Under the pieces are notes generated by a model, which saw nothing but the letters and a program-made list of their open reading frames with translations, was not told where the DNA came from and did no database searches. DNA of 64,000 bases from RZZS01 sp964491785 (lineage in GTDB: Bacteria; Pseudomonadota; Alphaproteobacteria; Micavibrionales; Micavibrionaceae): positions 124,001 through 188,000 of the forward strand of contig CAZBGS010000001.1 in assembly GCA_964491785.1 (NCBI GenBank). The letters run 5' to 3'. The translations under genes and the position numbers were made by a program. Positions 8,768 to 17,603 of this stretch are shown here, one piece after another; within the stretch, counting starts at the first letter, position 1; every line of letters begins with the position of its first letter.

Positions 8768-9526
8768 ATGAAAAAGCTGATCGCAGGCAACTGGAAAATG
8801 AACGGAACCTACAGCTCCTCTCGCGAGCTGATTAATGGAATCATTACAGAAATCAAGGCGGACACGTCGATGCTGGAGCGATGCGACTTCGTGGTTTGTC
8901 CGACCTACCTTCATTTACATCTGGCAGCCGAAATAATAAAAGGCAGCGGCTTGCCTGTCGAGTTTGGCGCTCAGGATTGCGCGGTAACCGAAGACGGCGC
9001 CTTCACTGGTGACATTTCAGCAAAGATGCTTAAGGATGCGGGCTGCGGGTATGTGATTCTAGGTCATTCGGAGCGCAGGCAGTATCATAACGAATCCGAT
9101 GAATTGATTGCTGAAAAGGCCGCTCTTGCCCATAAATATGGTATCAAGACTATTATCTGCATTGGAGAAACGGAAGCAGAGCGTGAGGCGGGCATCGAAA
9201 AGAATGTGGTTGGAGATCAGCTGGCGAGTTCGTTGCCAAAATCGGCCAGCCACGAGAATACGGTCATCGCTTATGAACCAGTATGGGCAATAGGCACAGG
9301 TAAGACGGCGACACCGAAAGACGTTGCGGAAATGCACAGCTTTATTCGTGCCAAACTTGCCGAACGACTTGAGAAATCCGAACAAATTCGTATTCTATAC
9401 GGGGGATCGGTCAAGCCTGATAATGCCGCAGAGCTTTTCGCCGTTAATAACGTAGACGGCGCTCTTATTGGCGGCGCTTCACTCAAGACTGAACAATATC
9501 TTGCTATAGCCAAATCCTCTCAATAA
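8768..9526 (+). CDS. tpiA: Triosephosphate isomerase, 252 aa
   Basis: Interconverts dihydroxyacetone phosphate and glyceraldehyde 3-phosphate. Signature segments: AGNWKMNG at the N-terminus (active-site Asn and Lys), GHSERR (electrophilic His), AYEPVWAIGTGKTA (catalytic Glu and the flexible loop) and YGGSVKPDN plus GALIGGASL (phosphate binding). The ATG at 8768 is used because GAGG lies 6 bases before it and the protein then begins MKKLIAGNWKMNG. An in-frame ATG at 8729 would add 13 unlikely residues. First gene of tpiA-secG-pyrG. Confidence 0.97.
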   Translation: MKKLIAGNWKMNGTYSSSRELINGIITEIKADTSMLERCDFVVCPTYLHLHLAAEIIKGSGLPVEFGAQDCAVTEDGAFTGDISAKMLKDAGCGYVILGHSERRQYHNESDELIAEKAALAHKYGIKTIICIGETEAEREAGIEKNVVGDQLASSLPKSASHENTVIAYEPVWAIGTGKTATPKDVAEMHSFIRAKLAERLEKSEQIRILYGGSVKPDNAAELFAVNNVDGALIGGASLKTEQYLAIAKSSQ

Positions 9527-9545
9527 GCAGATTAGGACAATCATT

Positions 9546-9902
9546 ATGGAAGAAGTCATACTCGTCATTCATTTAATGCTGGCAGTGGCTCTGATAGGAC
9601 TGGTACTGATACAGCGTTCCGAAGGTGGCGGACTTGGGATCGGCGGCGGCGGGCTTGGACAGTTTGCCGGCGTACGTTCTACAGCCAACGCCCTGACCAG
9701 GGCCACGGCGTTCTGCGCGGCGGGCTTCTTTATTACCAGCCTTCTTCTTGCATATCTTGCGGGCACGCATTCCGGCAAGGGGGGGATACTGGAGAACTAC
9801 AAGGGTGAAGTGCCCGCACATGTATCAATCAAGGGAGATAACGAAGGCGATGACAATCAGGCCGAACCTGCTACGCCTCCGTCAGCACCCATTTCCGATT
9901 AG
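9546..9902 (+). CDS. secG: SecG, preprotein translocase subunit, 118 aa
   Basis: Small subunit of the SecYEG channel. Two membrane helices (about residues 5-22 and 57-76) flank the conserved glycine-rich loop SEGGGLGIGGGG, and the ALTRATAF segment precedes the second helix. The polar tail is typical of alphaproteobacterial SecG. It lies 19 bases after tpiA and 12 bases before pyrG, the usual order. Confidence 0.95.
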   Translation: MEEVILVIHLMLAVALIGLVLIQRSEGGGLGIGGGGLGQFAGVRSTANALTRATAFCAAGFFITSLLLAYLAGTHSGKGGILENYKGEVPAHVSIKGDNEGDDNQAEPATPPSAPISD

Positions 9903-9914
9903 AGCCTTTATGTA

Positions 9915-11540
9915 ATGACAAGATTTATTTTTATCACCGGCGGCGTTGTTTCCTCGTTAGGGAAAGGACTCGCTTCCGCTGCTATCGGAGCATTGTTACA
10001 GGCCAGAGGTTTCAAGGTCAGGTGCTGCAAACTTGACCCTTACCTCAACGTCGATCCGGGAACCATGAGTCCATTTCAGCACGGGGAGGTATATGTTACC
10101 GATGACGGTGCTGAAACTGATCTTGATCTCGGACATTACGAGCGCTTTACCGGCAGACCGGCGTGTCAGAACGACAATACAACTACGGGCAGGATATACA
10201 CCAATGTGTTACAGCGGGAACGCAGAGGGGATTATCTCGGTGCCACTGTCCAGGTCATTCCCCATATTACCGATGAAATAAAAAGTTTTATCCGCGAGAA
10301 GGACGGAAGCGCCGATTTCGTTCTCTGCGAAATCGGCGGGACTGTCGGCGATATCGAGGGGCTGCCTTTCCTTGAGGCTATACGGCAATTTCATAATGAA
10401 GTTGGCAGTCAGCGGGCAATGTTTATACATGCGACACTGCTGCCCTACATTCCGACTGCCGGAGAACTCAAGACCAAACCAACGCAGCACTCTGTCAAGG
10501 AACTGATGGGGGCGGGGATAAGGCCCAAAATTCTGTTATGTCGGGCTGACAGGGAAATTAACGAGGATGAGAGAAGAAAAATAGCTCTTTTCTGTAACAT
10601 CGACTATGAATGCGTAATCCCCGCACTGGATGTAAAGTCGATATACGAAGTTCCGCTAACCTATCATAAAGAGGGGATCGATCATCAGATTCTGCGTTGT
10701 TTCAACATGGAATCGGGTGAGCCGGATCTGTCGAGCTGGCAGGAAATCGTGCGGCGCATCAAGGAGCCTGAAGATTATGTGAAGATTGCCATCTGCGGCA
10801 AGTATACCAACCTGATGGACAGCTATAAATCTCTCAATGAGGCGCTGACCCATGGGGGTATAGCCAACAAGGTTTCAGTAGAATTAAAATTCATCGAATC
10901 GGAAGTTTTTGAAGGGGAGGATCCCGGTTACCATCTCCAGGATTGTAACGGGATACTGGTTCCCGGCGGGTTTGGATCCCGCGGTACCGAAGGGAAGATC
11001 AAGGCTGTTCAATTTGCAAGAGAGCATAAAATTCCCTATTTCGGCATATGTTTTGGCATGCAGATGGCGGTTATCGAGGCGGCAAGAAATCTGGCCGGGA
11101 TGGATAATGCCAATTCAACCGAGTTTGGCGATTGTTCAGAACCGGTTATCGCGATGATGACAGAATGGATGAAGGGCAACGAGCTTCAGGAGCGTATTGC
11201 AGGCGGCGATATGGGCGGATCGATGAGGCTCGGGGCTTACGACGCTATTCTCAAGGAAGGGTCAAGGGTAGCAGAGATCTATGGCAAAACCGTAATCAGC
11301 GAACGTCACCGGCACCGTTATGAAGTCAATATGAACTACCGTGAGAAACTCGAAGCAACGGGGCTGTCGTTTTCCGGTCTGTCGCCGGATGGCAGGCTGC
11401 CGGAAATAATCGAGTATCCTGATCATCCGTGGTTCGTCGGTGTGCAATTCCATCCTGAACTTAAATCCAGACCGTTTGAACCGCATCCGTTATTCGTTTC
11501 GTTTATCAAAGCGGCGCTTGAGCAAAGCAGGCTGGTTTAG
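9915..11540 (+). CDS. pyrG: CTP synthase, 541 aa
   Basis: Makes CTP from UTP, ATP and glutamine. The N-terminal synthetase domain begins TRFIFITGGVVSSLGKG (ATP loop) and contains the substrate-contact segments LDPYLNVDPGTMSPFQHGEV and CEIGGTVGDIE. The C-terminal glutaminase domain has the nucleophile Cys in PYFGICFGMQ and the His/Glu pair in VQFHPELKS. The length is normal. It is last in tpiA-secG-pyrG and converges on rppH. Confidence 0.98.
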   Translation: MTRFIFITGGVVSSLGKGLASAAIGALLQARGFKVRCCKLDPYLNVDPGTMSPFQHGEVYVTDDGAETDLDLGHYERFTGRPACQNDNTTTGRIYTNVLQRERRGDYLGATVQVIPHITDEIKSFIREKDGSADFVLCEIGGTVGDIEGLPFLEAIRQFHNEVGSQRAMFIHATLLPYIPTAGELKTKPTQHSVKELMGAGIRPKILLCRADREINEDERRKIALFCNIDYECVIPALDVKSIYEVPLTYHKEGIDHQILRCFNMESGEPDLSSWQEIVRRIKEPEDYVKIAICGKYTNLMDSYKSLNEALTHGGIANKVSVELKFIESEVFEGEDPGYHLQDCNGILVPGGFGSRGTEGKIKAVQFAREHKIPYFGICFGMQMAVIEAARNLAGMDNANSTEFGDCSEPVIAMMTEWMKGNELQERIAGGDMGGSMRLGAYDAILKEGSRVAEIYGKTVISERHRHRYEVNMNYREKLEATGLSFSGLSPDGRLPEIIEYPDHPWFVGVQFHPELKSRPFEPHPLFVSFIKAALEQSRLV

Positions 11541-11601
11541 AGATTGGTTTGTCAAAACAGCGGTTTATTCACTTCGAACAGGATAGGGTGGACAACCTTG
11601 A

Positions 11602-12084
11602 TTACCGGCTAGCAAACTCTCCGAAAGCGCGGATGACCTCCATATAGGTATCGCGCTTGAAGGGTACGGCTTTGGTCAGGATGTCGGTTAGATCCACCCA
11701 TCTCCAAGCCTTGAATTCGAACGAACTATGGGCAAAGATATTTATCTCCTGATCACTGCCGAGAAAGCGCAACGCTACCCAGGTCTGTTCCTGGCCACGA
11801 TACTGACCATCCCATATTTTTCCAATTAGATAGTCCGGGAGATCATATCTGAGTACCTGATCGTGGATTTTCAATATCTCTACATTTGTAGTGCCGATTT
11901 CTTCCTGAAGTTCGCGAAGAACGGCCTGCTCGATGTTTTCTCCAGGATTAATTCCGCCCTGGGGAAGTTGCCATGCGCCTGGATTATCAATTCTTTCGCC
12001 AAGGAAAACCTTTCTTTCGGAATTGAAAATCGCCATTCCTACGCAAGGGCGATAGGGAAGTGAATGATAATTATTATTGTCCAT
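11602..12084 (-). CDS. rppH: RNA pyrophosphohydrolase (Nudix), 160 aa
   Basis: Removes pyrophosphate from the 5' end of transcripts (and hydrolyses dinucleoside polyphosphates), starting mRNA decay. The Nudix box GGINPGENIEQAVLRELQEE is complete. The N-terminal YRPCVGMAIFN is typical for RppH. I chose the ATG at 12084, which overlaps the end of the upstream YibQ-like gene by 11 bases. A longer in-frame start at 12147 would add 21 residues lacking family similarity. It ends the rsfS-rlmH-envC-ctpA-yibQ-rppH run. Confidence 0.93.
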   Translation of the reverse strand: MDNNNYHSLPYRPCVGMAIFNSERKVFLGERIDNPGAWQLPQGGINPGENIEQAVLRELQEEIGTTNVEILKIHDQVLRYDLPDYLIGKIWDGQYRGQEQTWVALRFLGSDQEINIFAHSSFEFKAWRWVDLTDILTKAVPFKRDTYMEVIRAFGEFASR

Positions 12085-13213
12085 GTTGATCCAGCCGCTT
12101 CCAGGTCTGAACCGACAACGGGGCAAGAGAAATGTTTTCTTCTCCAAGCGATTTGATCCATTCAGCAGTCGCCTTGAGGCTGGCAGGTACCGGATGCAGA
12201 AAGCCGACAGCGTAACCGTGATCCAGAGCTATTTCCCTCAATGCCTGAAGTCTTGCGTTAATAGCTTGCGGATCCAGGTTCTCATCAAGCCAGATGTCGG
12301 CATGAACATAAGGGTTTTCTGACGCAAGTGCGACGCTCTGAGGTACGGTCTGGAGTCTGGTGGTGGCATCTGCGTATCCGAGACCTTTCGTAAAAACAGA
12401 TTTGATGATTTCTTTGGATTCAAGTTCCGATTTGTAGAAAATCGTATTCTTTGTTGCGATAACGCCAGCATACCCGTTGGCCATACCAAGGATGCGGTTC
12501 AGTCTCTGGAGATTAATTTCCAAAGCAGTATCGGATAACAAAGTCAGCGGGCCGGTATCGTAGGTTAGCGGATCTCTAGGTTCCAGAGGCAGTCCGAGCC
12601 AAATCTCGTGACCGCTGGATCGAGTTTTTTCACCCCATAGATCTAAATCGGCGGCGTAAGGCGAGAGAAGGAAGGTCACTTCTTCGGGCATAGAGGCGAT
12701 AGCGGATTCGGTCGCTGGAGCAGACAGTCCGATATCAACGACTACCAAAGAGACGACAGCTCTGGAAGCGGCTACGACAGAGGCGTTAAACGGCTTTCTA
12801 TAGACCTGAAACGAAGTGAGGCCGTCATCTCTGATTGCAGGAATCTTTCCGAGATTGCTTTCAACAAAGAGTCCCGGTACCGGGGCTTTGACCATTCCGT
12901 TTTCATATTTTTCAAATGAAGAAATGATTGCGGCGAAATCGATTGATTTTACTGTAGCTAAAGGTTCAACGGGTTCGGCAAGGTCGTCCGGTTTAAGATC
13001 ATCGACCGGGGCTGGTGTTCTTTCCAGAAGAACGGTAATAGAGTCGAGCTTGCCGGATCTTGCCTGGAGCGTAGCTTCGGCGTTTAACCAGCAGAACAGG
13101 GCAAGGATCGCATAAACAAAAAGAAAGAATAACAGGCCGGCAAAGAAAGCTCGCCAGGAGATATAATTCTCCAGTTCGAAGCTTTCTTCTGCCAAAACCT
13201 GCTGATCGGACAT
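12074..13213 (-). CDS. Degenerate YibQ-family (divergent polysaccharide deacetylase) protein, 379 aa
   Basis: Anchored by one membrane segment (about residues 22-43), then a linker and a NodB-like domain from about 150. It aligns well with the intact family member at 4076-5278, but the putative metal and catalytic residues are replaced: the Asp pair LDDMG is VVDIG (about 159-161), HMPMEP is GLPLEP (207-212), and NNHMGS is IATKNT (about 252-257). Only one Asp and the late HP remain. It is therefore probably inactive as a deacetylase and may be structural or regulatory. It sits between ctpA and rppH, the position where this family usually occurs in Alphaproteobacteria, abutting ctpA. Confidence 0.85.
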   Translation of the reverse strand: MSDQQVLAEESFELENYISWRAFFAGLLFFLFVYAILALFCWLNAEATLQARSGKLDSITVLLERTPAPVDDLKPDDLAEPVEPLATVKSIDFAAIISSFEKYENGMVKAPVPGLFVESNLGKIPAIRDDGLTSFQVYRKPFNASVVAASRAVVSLVVVDIGLSAPATESAIASMPEEVTFLLSPYAADLDLWGEKTRSSGHEIWLGLPLEPRDPLTYDTGPLTLLSDTALEINLQRLNRILGMANGYAGVIATKNTIFYKSELESKEIIKSVFTKGLGYADATTRLQTVPQSVALASENPYVHADIWLDENLDPQAINARLQALREIALDHGYAVGFLHPVPASLKATAEWIKSLGEENISLAPLSVQTWKRLDQHGQ

Positions 13214-14635
13214 TTATCGTATTTCTTTCGTAGCGGCTTCGCCAGGTACAGTCTGATCGGCGCCAACCATTCCGGCTACCGGCAGTTCGGGAATTTTGAC
13301 ATTTTCCAGTCTGTCTCCATACATGGAAATGCCTCTAAGCAAGTCTATCGCCCGAAGAAGCTGGTAGTCCTGAATATTTTCTATTTTATCCGCCATATCA
13401 TCTTCGGATCTAGGCATGTTCTCGGCGCTTTCCTCGGGAATTGCAGGTTGATCTTTTGACTTGTTATTGTCAAGAGCACCGCGCAGATCGGATTCCCGCA
13501 TACGCTTTTCGTTTACCTGTTCGATTTTGGCAAGTTCAACCTTGATGTCAGGCTCGATACCCTCAGCCTGAATAGACCGGCCGCTTGGGGTGTAATATCT
13601 TGCCGTGGTGAGCCGCATTGCGCCGTGGCCCATCAGGGGGATTACAGTCTGGACGGAGCCTTTACCAAAGGATTTTGTGCCCACCAGAAGGGCGCGGCGG
13701 TGATCCTGCAATGCTCCGGCAACGATTTCAGAGCCAGAGGCGGAGCCGCCGTTTATCAGGACTATAAGAGGCAGCCCATCGGTCAGGTCGCCTGCTGTGG
13801 CGTTGTCGCGCTTGGTATCGCGCTCGTTACGACCTCTTGTCGAGACTATCTCTCCCTTGTCGAGAAATGCATCGGAAACGAGGATTGCTTGATCCAGCAG
13901 ACCGCCGGGGTTGTTACGCAGATCAATAACGTAGCCGATAATGCGTTCTCCTGCTTTTTCTTTAATATTTTTAATGGCGTCCTTGAGATTGTCGAAAGTG
14001 TTCTGATTGAATGTCGTTATGCGAAGATAGCCGATCTGATCATCAAACAGGCGGCTTCTAACCGATTTAATGCGTATAATGTCGCGTACGATGTTGAAGG
14101 TCAGAGCTTCTTCGCTGCCTTCTCGGCGCACGGTGATTTCTATCGGTTCGCCAACCGTACCTCGCATTTTATCGACAGCCTCGTTCAAGGTCATGCCCAT
14201 TACGGTCTCGCCATTGATATGGGTGATGAAATCGCCTGCCTGCACACCTGCTCTGTAAGCGGGGGTATCGTCGATAGGAGAGACGACTTTTACAAAGCCG
14301 CTTTCCATAGTCACCTCGATTCCAAGGCCGCCGAACTTACCTTCTGTCTGAACCTGCATCTCTTTAAAATTATTTTCATCCAGATAAGAGGAATGCGGGT
14401 CGAGGCTGGAGAGCATGCCATTGATAGCAGTTTTTACAAGTTCGTCATCCCCGACAGGATCAACGTACTGCTCGCGCACTCTTTCGAAAACGTCGCCGAA
14501 CAGGCTTAGTTGCCGGTATGTCTCGCTGTTGTCATACACAGGTTGGGCGCCTGCGGTGCGTTGCTCCTGCGCGCATGCGGGGAGGGTGATAAGACCTGAA
14601 AATGCTAAAGTAATAAGAAGTTGATGAGCTTTCAT
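13214..14635 (-). CDS. ctpA: Carboxyl-terminal processing protease (S41), 473 aa
   Basis: Periplasmic serine protease that trims or degrades proteins from the C-terminus; in other bacteria it acts on cell-wall hydrolases. An N-terminal export signal ends LPACAQE; LPAC could also be an imperfect lipobox. The PDZ domain is at about 95-180 (GLGIEVTMESGFVKVVSP), and the protease domain holds Ser in GSASGSEIVAGAL and Lys in GTKSFGKGSVQTV. A charged tail follows. It lies between envC, a murein hydrolase activator, and a YibQ-like protein, which supports a wall-remodelling role. Confidence 0.95.
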   Translation of the reverse strand: MKAHQLLITLAFSGLITLPACAQEQRTAGAQPVYDNSETYRQLSLFGDVFERVREQYVDPVGDDELVKTAINGMLSSLDPHSSYLDENNFKEMQVQTEGKFGGLGIEVTMESGFVKVVSPIDDTPAYRAGVQAGDFITHINGETVMGMTLNEAVDKMRGTVGEPIEITVRREGSEEALTFNIVRDIIRIKSVRSRLFDDQIGYLRITTFNQNTFDNLKDAIKNIKEKAGERIIGYVIDLRNNPGGLLDQAILVSDAFLDKGEIVSTRGRNERDTKRDNATAGDLTDGLPLIVLINGGSASGSEIVAGALQDHRRALLVGTKSFGKGSVQTVIPLMGHGAMRLTTARYYTPSGRSIQAEGIEPDIKVELAKIEQVNEKRMRESDLRGALDNNKSKDQPAIPEESAENMPRSEDDMADKIENIQDYQLLRAIDLLRGISMYGDRLENVKIPELPVAGMVGADQTVPGEAATKEIR

Positions 14636-14655
14636 GAATTAACTTGCCTTCTTTT

Positions 14656-15849
14656 TCAGTTGCCAAACTTAACCGACGGGTTGACCGGAACTCCATTTTG
14701 ACGCAACTCATAATAAAGAGCCGCCTGTTGATCTCCCAGCAAGCCGATAGGCTCGCCTTTCTGGATTGTCCTGCCTGCTACTGTATCAATTCTGGCCAAT
14801 CCTGCAATAAGACTCTGATATTCCTTGTCATGTTCAATTATCACCAATTGTCCAAAGCGTTTGAATGGCCCTGCGAATCTGACTGTTCCCTGCATCGGTG
14901 CCACAACAACGCCGCCGGTTCGCGCGTCGATGGTGATGCCGTTGCTGACAGCTCCCAGTTCGTCGTATTCCCCGTAATTAACTTTTATATTGCCTGCGAC
15001 CGGAAATAGCGCCTTGCCGGGCAAACCAGTCGTGGCTGATATTTTTTGCGGCATCGGACGCGGGGCGGAAATTACCGCTGCCTTTGCCAGTTTTCTGGCT
15101 TCTTCCCGCTTTTTGTTTTGCTCGATCTGTTCGACCAGTTCCTGCAGGCTCTGCGCTCTTCTGGCTATCTGACCCAGCAGTTCCTGTTGTTCCTTATGCT
15201 CGCCTTGTGTTTTTTCGTACAGGTCTTTGCGCCTGTCGAGCAAAACGGTCATCTTTTCCCTGCGCTCCGCCAGAAGTCTGCTCTCGTCCAGCAATTTCTC
15301 CCTGTCCGCATTCAGGGAAGACTGGAGTCTTTTAATCTTGCCCAGATCAGATCGCAAGTTTTCAGCCCGCCCCAGAAGCGAAGGCAATGTACTATTTAGC
15401 AACATTGCGCTTTGCGCGATATCCAGCGGGCCCCCAGGTTTTGCGAGCAGGGCCTCGGGCGGGACACGTTTTATCCGTTGCAGGGCGAGTATCAAGTTAC
15501 CGACGTTACCGTAGTCTGTTTTCAGCTTAGAAAGCAATTTTTCGTGTTCCTGTTCCGCTACTGAAATCTTCTTCTCCAGGTCTCTAAGTCCCTGCTCATT
15601 ATTTTTCACATCATTTGCGAGAGTGACAAGTTCCTTGCGCGTATCCTCAAGCTCCTTGTTCAGGCTGCCCAGTTTGTGGCGTAAATCCTTTTCCTTCATT
15701 TCTTCTCGGGAAATTTGTTCTTTATATCTATCAAGAACCAGAGCTTTACTCTGGGGAATGGGGGCTTCCTGCGCGATAGCGGGCATAGCAGCCGGACTAG
15801 CCAGCGCCAGTATTAATGTCGCCACGGTCGTTTTTAGTGATAAGGTCAT
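14656..15849 (-). CDS. envC: EnvC-like murein hydrolase activator (degenerate LytM/M23), 397 aa
   Basis: An exported protein (signal peptide about 1-26) with a long coiled coil (about 35-250) and a C-terminal LytM domain (about 290-397). The zinc ligands of active M23 peptidases are missing: the HxxxD motif reads NGITID and the HLHFE motif reads ALYYELR. This matches EnvC-type activators, which switch on amidases at the division septum without cutting peptidoglycan themselves. It lies 3 bases downstream of rlmH and just upstream of ctpA, in a conserved order. Confidence 0.92.
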   Translation of the reverse strand: MTLSLKTTVATLILALASPAAMPAIAQEAPIPQSKALVLDRYKEQISREEMKEKDLRHKLGSLNKELEDTRKELVTLANDVKNNEQGLRDLEKKISVAEQEHEKLLSKLKTDYGNVGNLILALQRIKRVPPEALLAKPGGPLDIAQSAMLLNSTLPSLLGRAENLRSDLGKIKRLQSSLNADREKLLDESRLLAERREKMTVLLDRRKDLYEKTQGEHKEQQELLGQIARRAQSLQELVEQIEQNKKREEARKLAKAAVISAPRPMPQKISATTGLPGKALFPVAGNIKVNYGEYDELGAVSNGITIDARTGGVVVAPMQGTVRFAGPFKRFGQLVIIEHDKEYQSLIAGLARIDTVAGRTIQKGEPIGLLGDQQAALYYELRQNGVPVNPSVKFGN

Positions 15850-15852
15850 GGT

Positions 15853-16308
15853 CTACTTATGGTACGGGTGGCCTGAGAGTATTTGTTGCGCTCTGTAAAT
15901 TTGCTCCAAAAGCATTACTCTTGCAAGCATGTGAGGCCATGTCTGACGACCAAAAGACAGAAGCATGTCTGCGCGTGCGCGAACCTCATCGGTCAGACCT
16001 TCGCTTCCGCCAATGACAAAAACAAGTTTTCTTTTGCCAATATCTTGCAGCCGACTTATTTCGCTGGCAAAAGCTTCGCTTGATAATTCCCTGCCTCTTT
16101 CGTCAAGAGCAATGACGTGCATGTCCGCGGACACCATGGAAAGGATTTTGTCCGATTCTTCCTGTTTCTGAATTAGAGGGATTTTTGATTTCGATTCCAG
16201 TTCCGAGACTGTCAGAGGCCATCTGATGCGGCCAGTATACTCGTCGTTAAGTTCGGCAAAGTCTGTTTTACGGACTTTGCCTACAGCGATAATTCTAACT
16301 TCCAGCAT
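15853..16308 (-). CDS. rlmH: 23S rRNA pseudouridine-1915 N3-methyltransferase RlmH, 151 aa
   Basis: SPOUT-class methyltransferase acting on the 70S ribosome. The C-terminal knot region has VIALDERGRELSSEAFA, FVIGGSEGLTDEV and a terminal LLEQIYRAQQILSGHPYHK, all characteristic. The ATG at 16308 is chosen because AGGAAA lies 7-8 bases upstream and the protein then starts MLEVRIIAVGK. An in-frame ATG at 16338 is less likely. It follows rsfS. Confidence 0.95.
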   Translation of the reverse strand: MLEVRIIAVGKVRKTDFAELNDEYTGRIRWPLTVSELESKSKIPLIQKQEESDKILSMVSADMHVIALDERGRELSSEAFASEISRLQDIGKRKLVFVIGGSEGLTDEVRARADMLLSFGRQTWPHMLARVMLLEQIYRAQQILSGHPYHK

Positions 16309-16354
16309 CGGCTTTCCTAACTTGGAAAACCAGATCATACGCGATCGTTAGCTT

Positions 16355-16738
16355 TCAGGCCAGAGCCTGTGATTTAACAAGATCGAAACCGTTTGGGCGC
16401 CACATTTTTTCAATCTTGTAAAATTCCCTTACTTCTGGACGGAAAATATGAACAATTATGTCGCCGGCGTCTAATATCACCCAGTCGCCCTGATTTACCC
16501 CTTCAAGACGTATTTCTTTGACGCCCCGGGTTTCCAGTCTCTCTTTAAGTTTTTCGGCTAAGGCTATGACTTGCCTTGTGGAGCGGCCAGTGGCTACTAT
16601 CATATAGTCGGCAATGGCTGTTTGATCGCGCAAGTCTATGGTTTCGATGCATTCCGCCTTATCTGCGTCAAGCGAGCGCTCGATAAGTTGTCGTAACTCC
16701 GATGGGTCTATGTTCCCATTCGACTCAGTGGTTAAAAT
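16355..16738 (-). CDS. rsfS: Ribosomal silencing factor RsfS, 127 aa, apparent ATT start
   Basis: Binds ribosomal protein L14 and blocks joining of ribosomal subunits. The core contains IADYMIVATGRSTRQV, GDWVILDAGDIIVHIF and a final YKIEKMW. The family's N-terminal helix (LRQLIERSLDADKAE, then IDLRDQT) is encoded upstream of the first TTG (16633), but the frame has no ATG, GTG or TTG between the in-frame TGA and there. A strong AAGGAGGA site (16750-16743) lies directly before an ATT codon at 16738, the best initiation site. AUU starts are known for infC and pcnB in E. coli. The alternative is a sequencing error in an ATG. Confidence 0.88.
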   Translation of the reverse strand: MLTTESNGNIDPSELRQLIERSLDADKAECIETIDLRDQTAIADYMIVATGRSTRQVIALAEKLKERLETRGVKEIRLEGVNQGDWVILDAGDIIVHIFRPEVREFYKIEKMWRPNGFDLVKSQALA

Positions 16739-16740
16739 GG

Positions 16741-16750
16741 ATTCCTCCTT
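16741..16750 (-). promoter_or_regulatory. Strong Shine-Dalgarno site placing an ATT start for rsfS
   Basis: The minus strand reads AAGGAGGAAT at 16750-16741, then CC and ATT at 16738-16736. GGAGG ends a normal distance before ATT, and no standard start codon is within reach in the RsfS frame. An ATG in another frame further down gives only a three-codon ORF. Confidence 0.75.
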
Positions 16751-16762
16751 TCAAAAAAGTTG

Positions 16763-16791
16763 AACATAAAACTTTGTCTCGCGTGCTGCAA
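16763..16791 (-). promoter_or_regulatory. Probable promoter of rsfS-rlmH-envC-ctpA
   Basis: The minus strand has TTGCAG (16791-16786), a 17-base spacer and TATGTT (16768-16763). Transcription would begin just before the ribosome site at 16750, leaving a very short leader, which fits the ATT start at 16738. It lies in the 186-base gap after nadD, where nothing else convincing is seen. Confidence 0.5.
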
Positions 16792-16924
16792 GCTACTACC
16801 GAAATCGGCTCGGTTTTTCGGGAAATATTTAAATAGGTCTGCTGCGACATATTTAATGCCACCGACCCTCACTTTCACGCGAGAAAAAAATATTCTCCAT
16901 ATGTATTATTCTAGGATGATTTAT

Positions 16925-17527
16925 TCAAACTGGCAAGATCGTGTGTCGAAAACATTTACCGGAACTGTATGCTCCCCGTCTTATGTTGGTTGAGGAAATG
17001 TCGATCATTTTCTTTTGCAGTATCCAATATGATCTGCCTGGCTCAAGCGGGTAGGACGAGGCTTTTGACGGATATATATGTTTCCGGCCGCCAAGGAGGC
17101 GGACAGGATTGTTTCTGATTACAGAATAAGCGGGGGGGCGGCAGATATGAACCATGGCGATCTCATCCAGAAGATCGCGCCACTTGTACCAGCGATGCAA
17201 CTGGTGAGCCACATCCATACCTGTAATCCATACAAATTCCGTTGAGGGGTATCTTTTCTTCAGTTCCCTGACCGTGTTAATCGAGCGAATATAATCAAGT
17301 CTTTGTTCAATATCGGATACCAGAATTCCCGGGTGACGGGCAATGTCCTTGCACATTTCGAATCTTTGTTTGAAGGGCAGCATTTCCCTGATGCTTTTAA
17401 AGGGATTCCGGGGCGTGACCATCCACCAGATGCAGTCAAGACGCAAAGTATGCAGCGCAATCAAGCTGATATGGATATGTCCCTTGTGCGGCGGGTTAAA
17501 GGAGCCTCCCAACAGGCCAATGCGCAT
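16925..17527 (-). CDS. nadD: Nicotinate-nucleotide adenylyltransferase, 200 aa
   Basis: Adenylates nicotinate mononucleotide in NAD synthesis. The nucleotidyltransferase motif GGSFNPPHKGHIH is at the N-terminus, VTPRNPFK and WITGMDVAHQLHRW lie in the middle, and ISSTNIRRG is near the C-terminus. The ATG at 17527 has GGAG about five bases before it. The frame extends upstream to an ATG at 17623 overlapping the end of proA by 20 bases, so a 232-residue form cannot be excluded. It follows proA as in the common alphaproteobacterial order. Confidence 0.92.
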   Translation of the reverse strand: MRIGLLGGSFNPPHKGHIHISLIALHTLRLDCIWWMVTPRNPFKSIREMLPFKQRFEMCKDIARHPGILVSDIEQRLDYIRSINTVRELKKRYPSTEFVWITGMDVAHQLHRWYKWRDLLDEIAMVHICRPPAYSVIRNNPVRLLGGRKHIYPSKASSYPLEPGRSYWILQKKMIDISSTNIRRGAYSSGKCFRHTILPV

Positions 17528-17603
17528 ATTTCTCCAGCGCGGGCTGTCCAGCAGGGTAGGGGGCGACAATATAGATGAAGAAGAAAAAACCATCAGCTGA
17601 AAA

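Noticed and set aside
13625..14509. 294-codon open frame antisense to ctpA
   Set aside because: Covered by the clearly functional protease gene with intact Ser/Lys motifs; no similarity on this strand.
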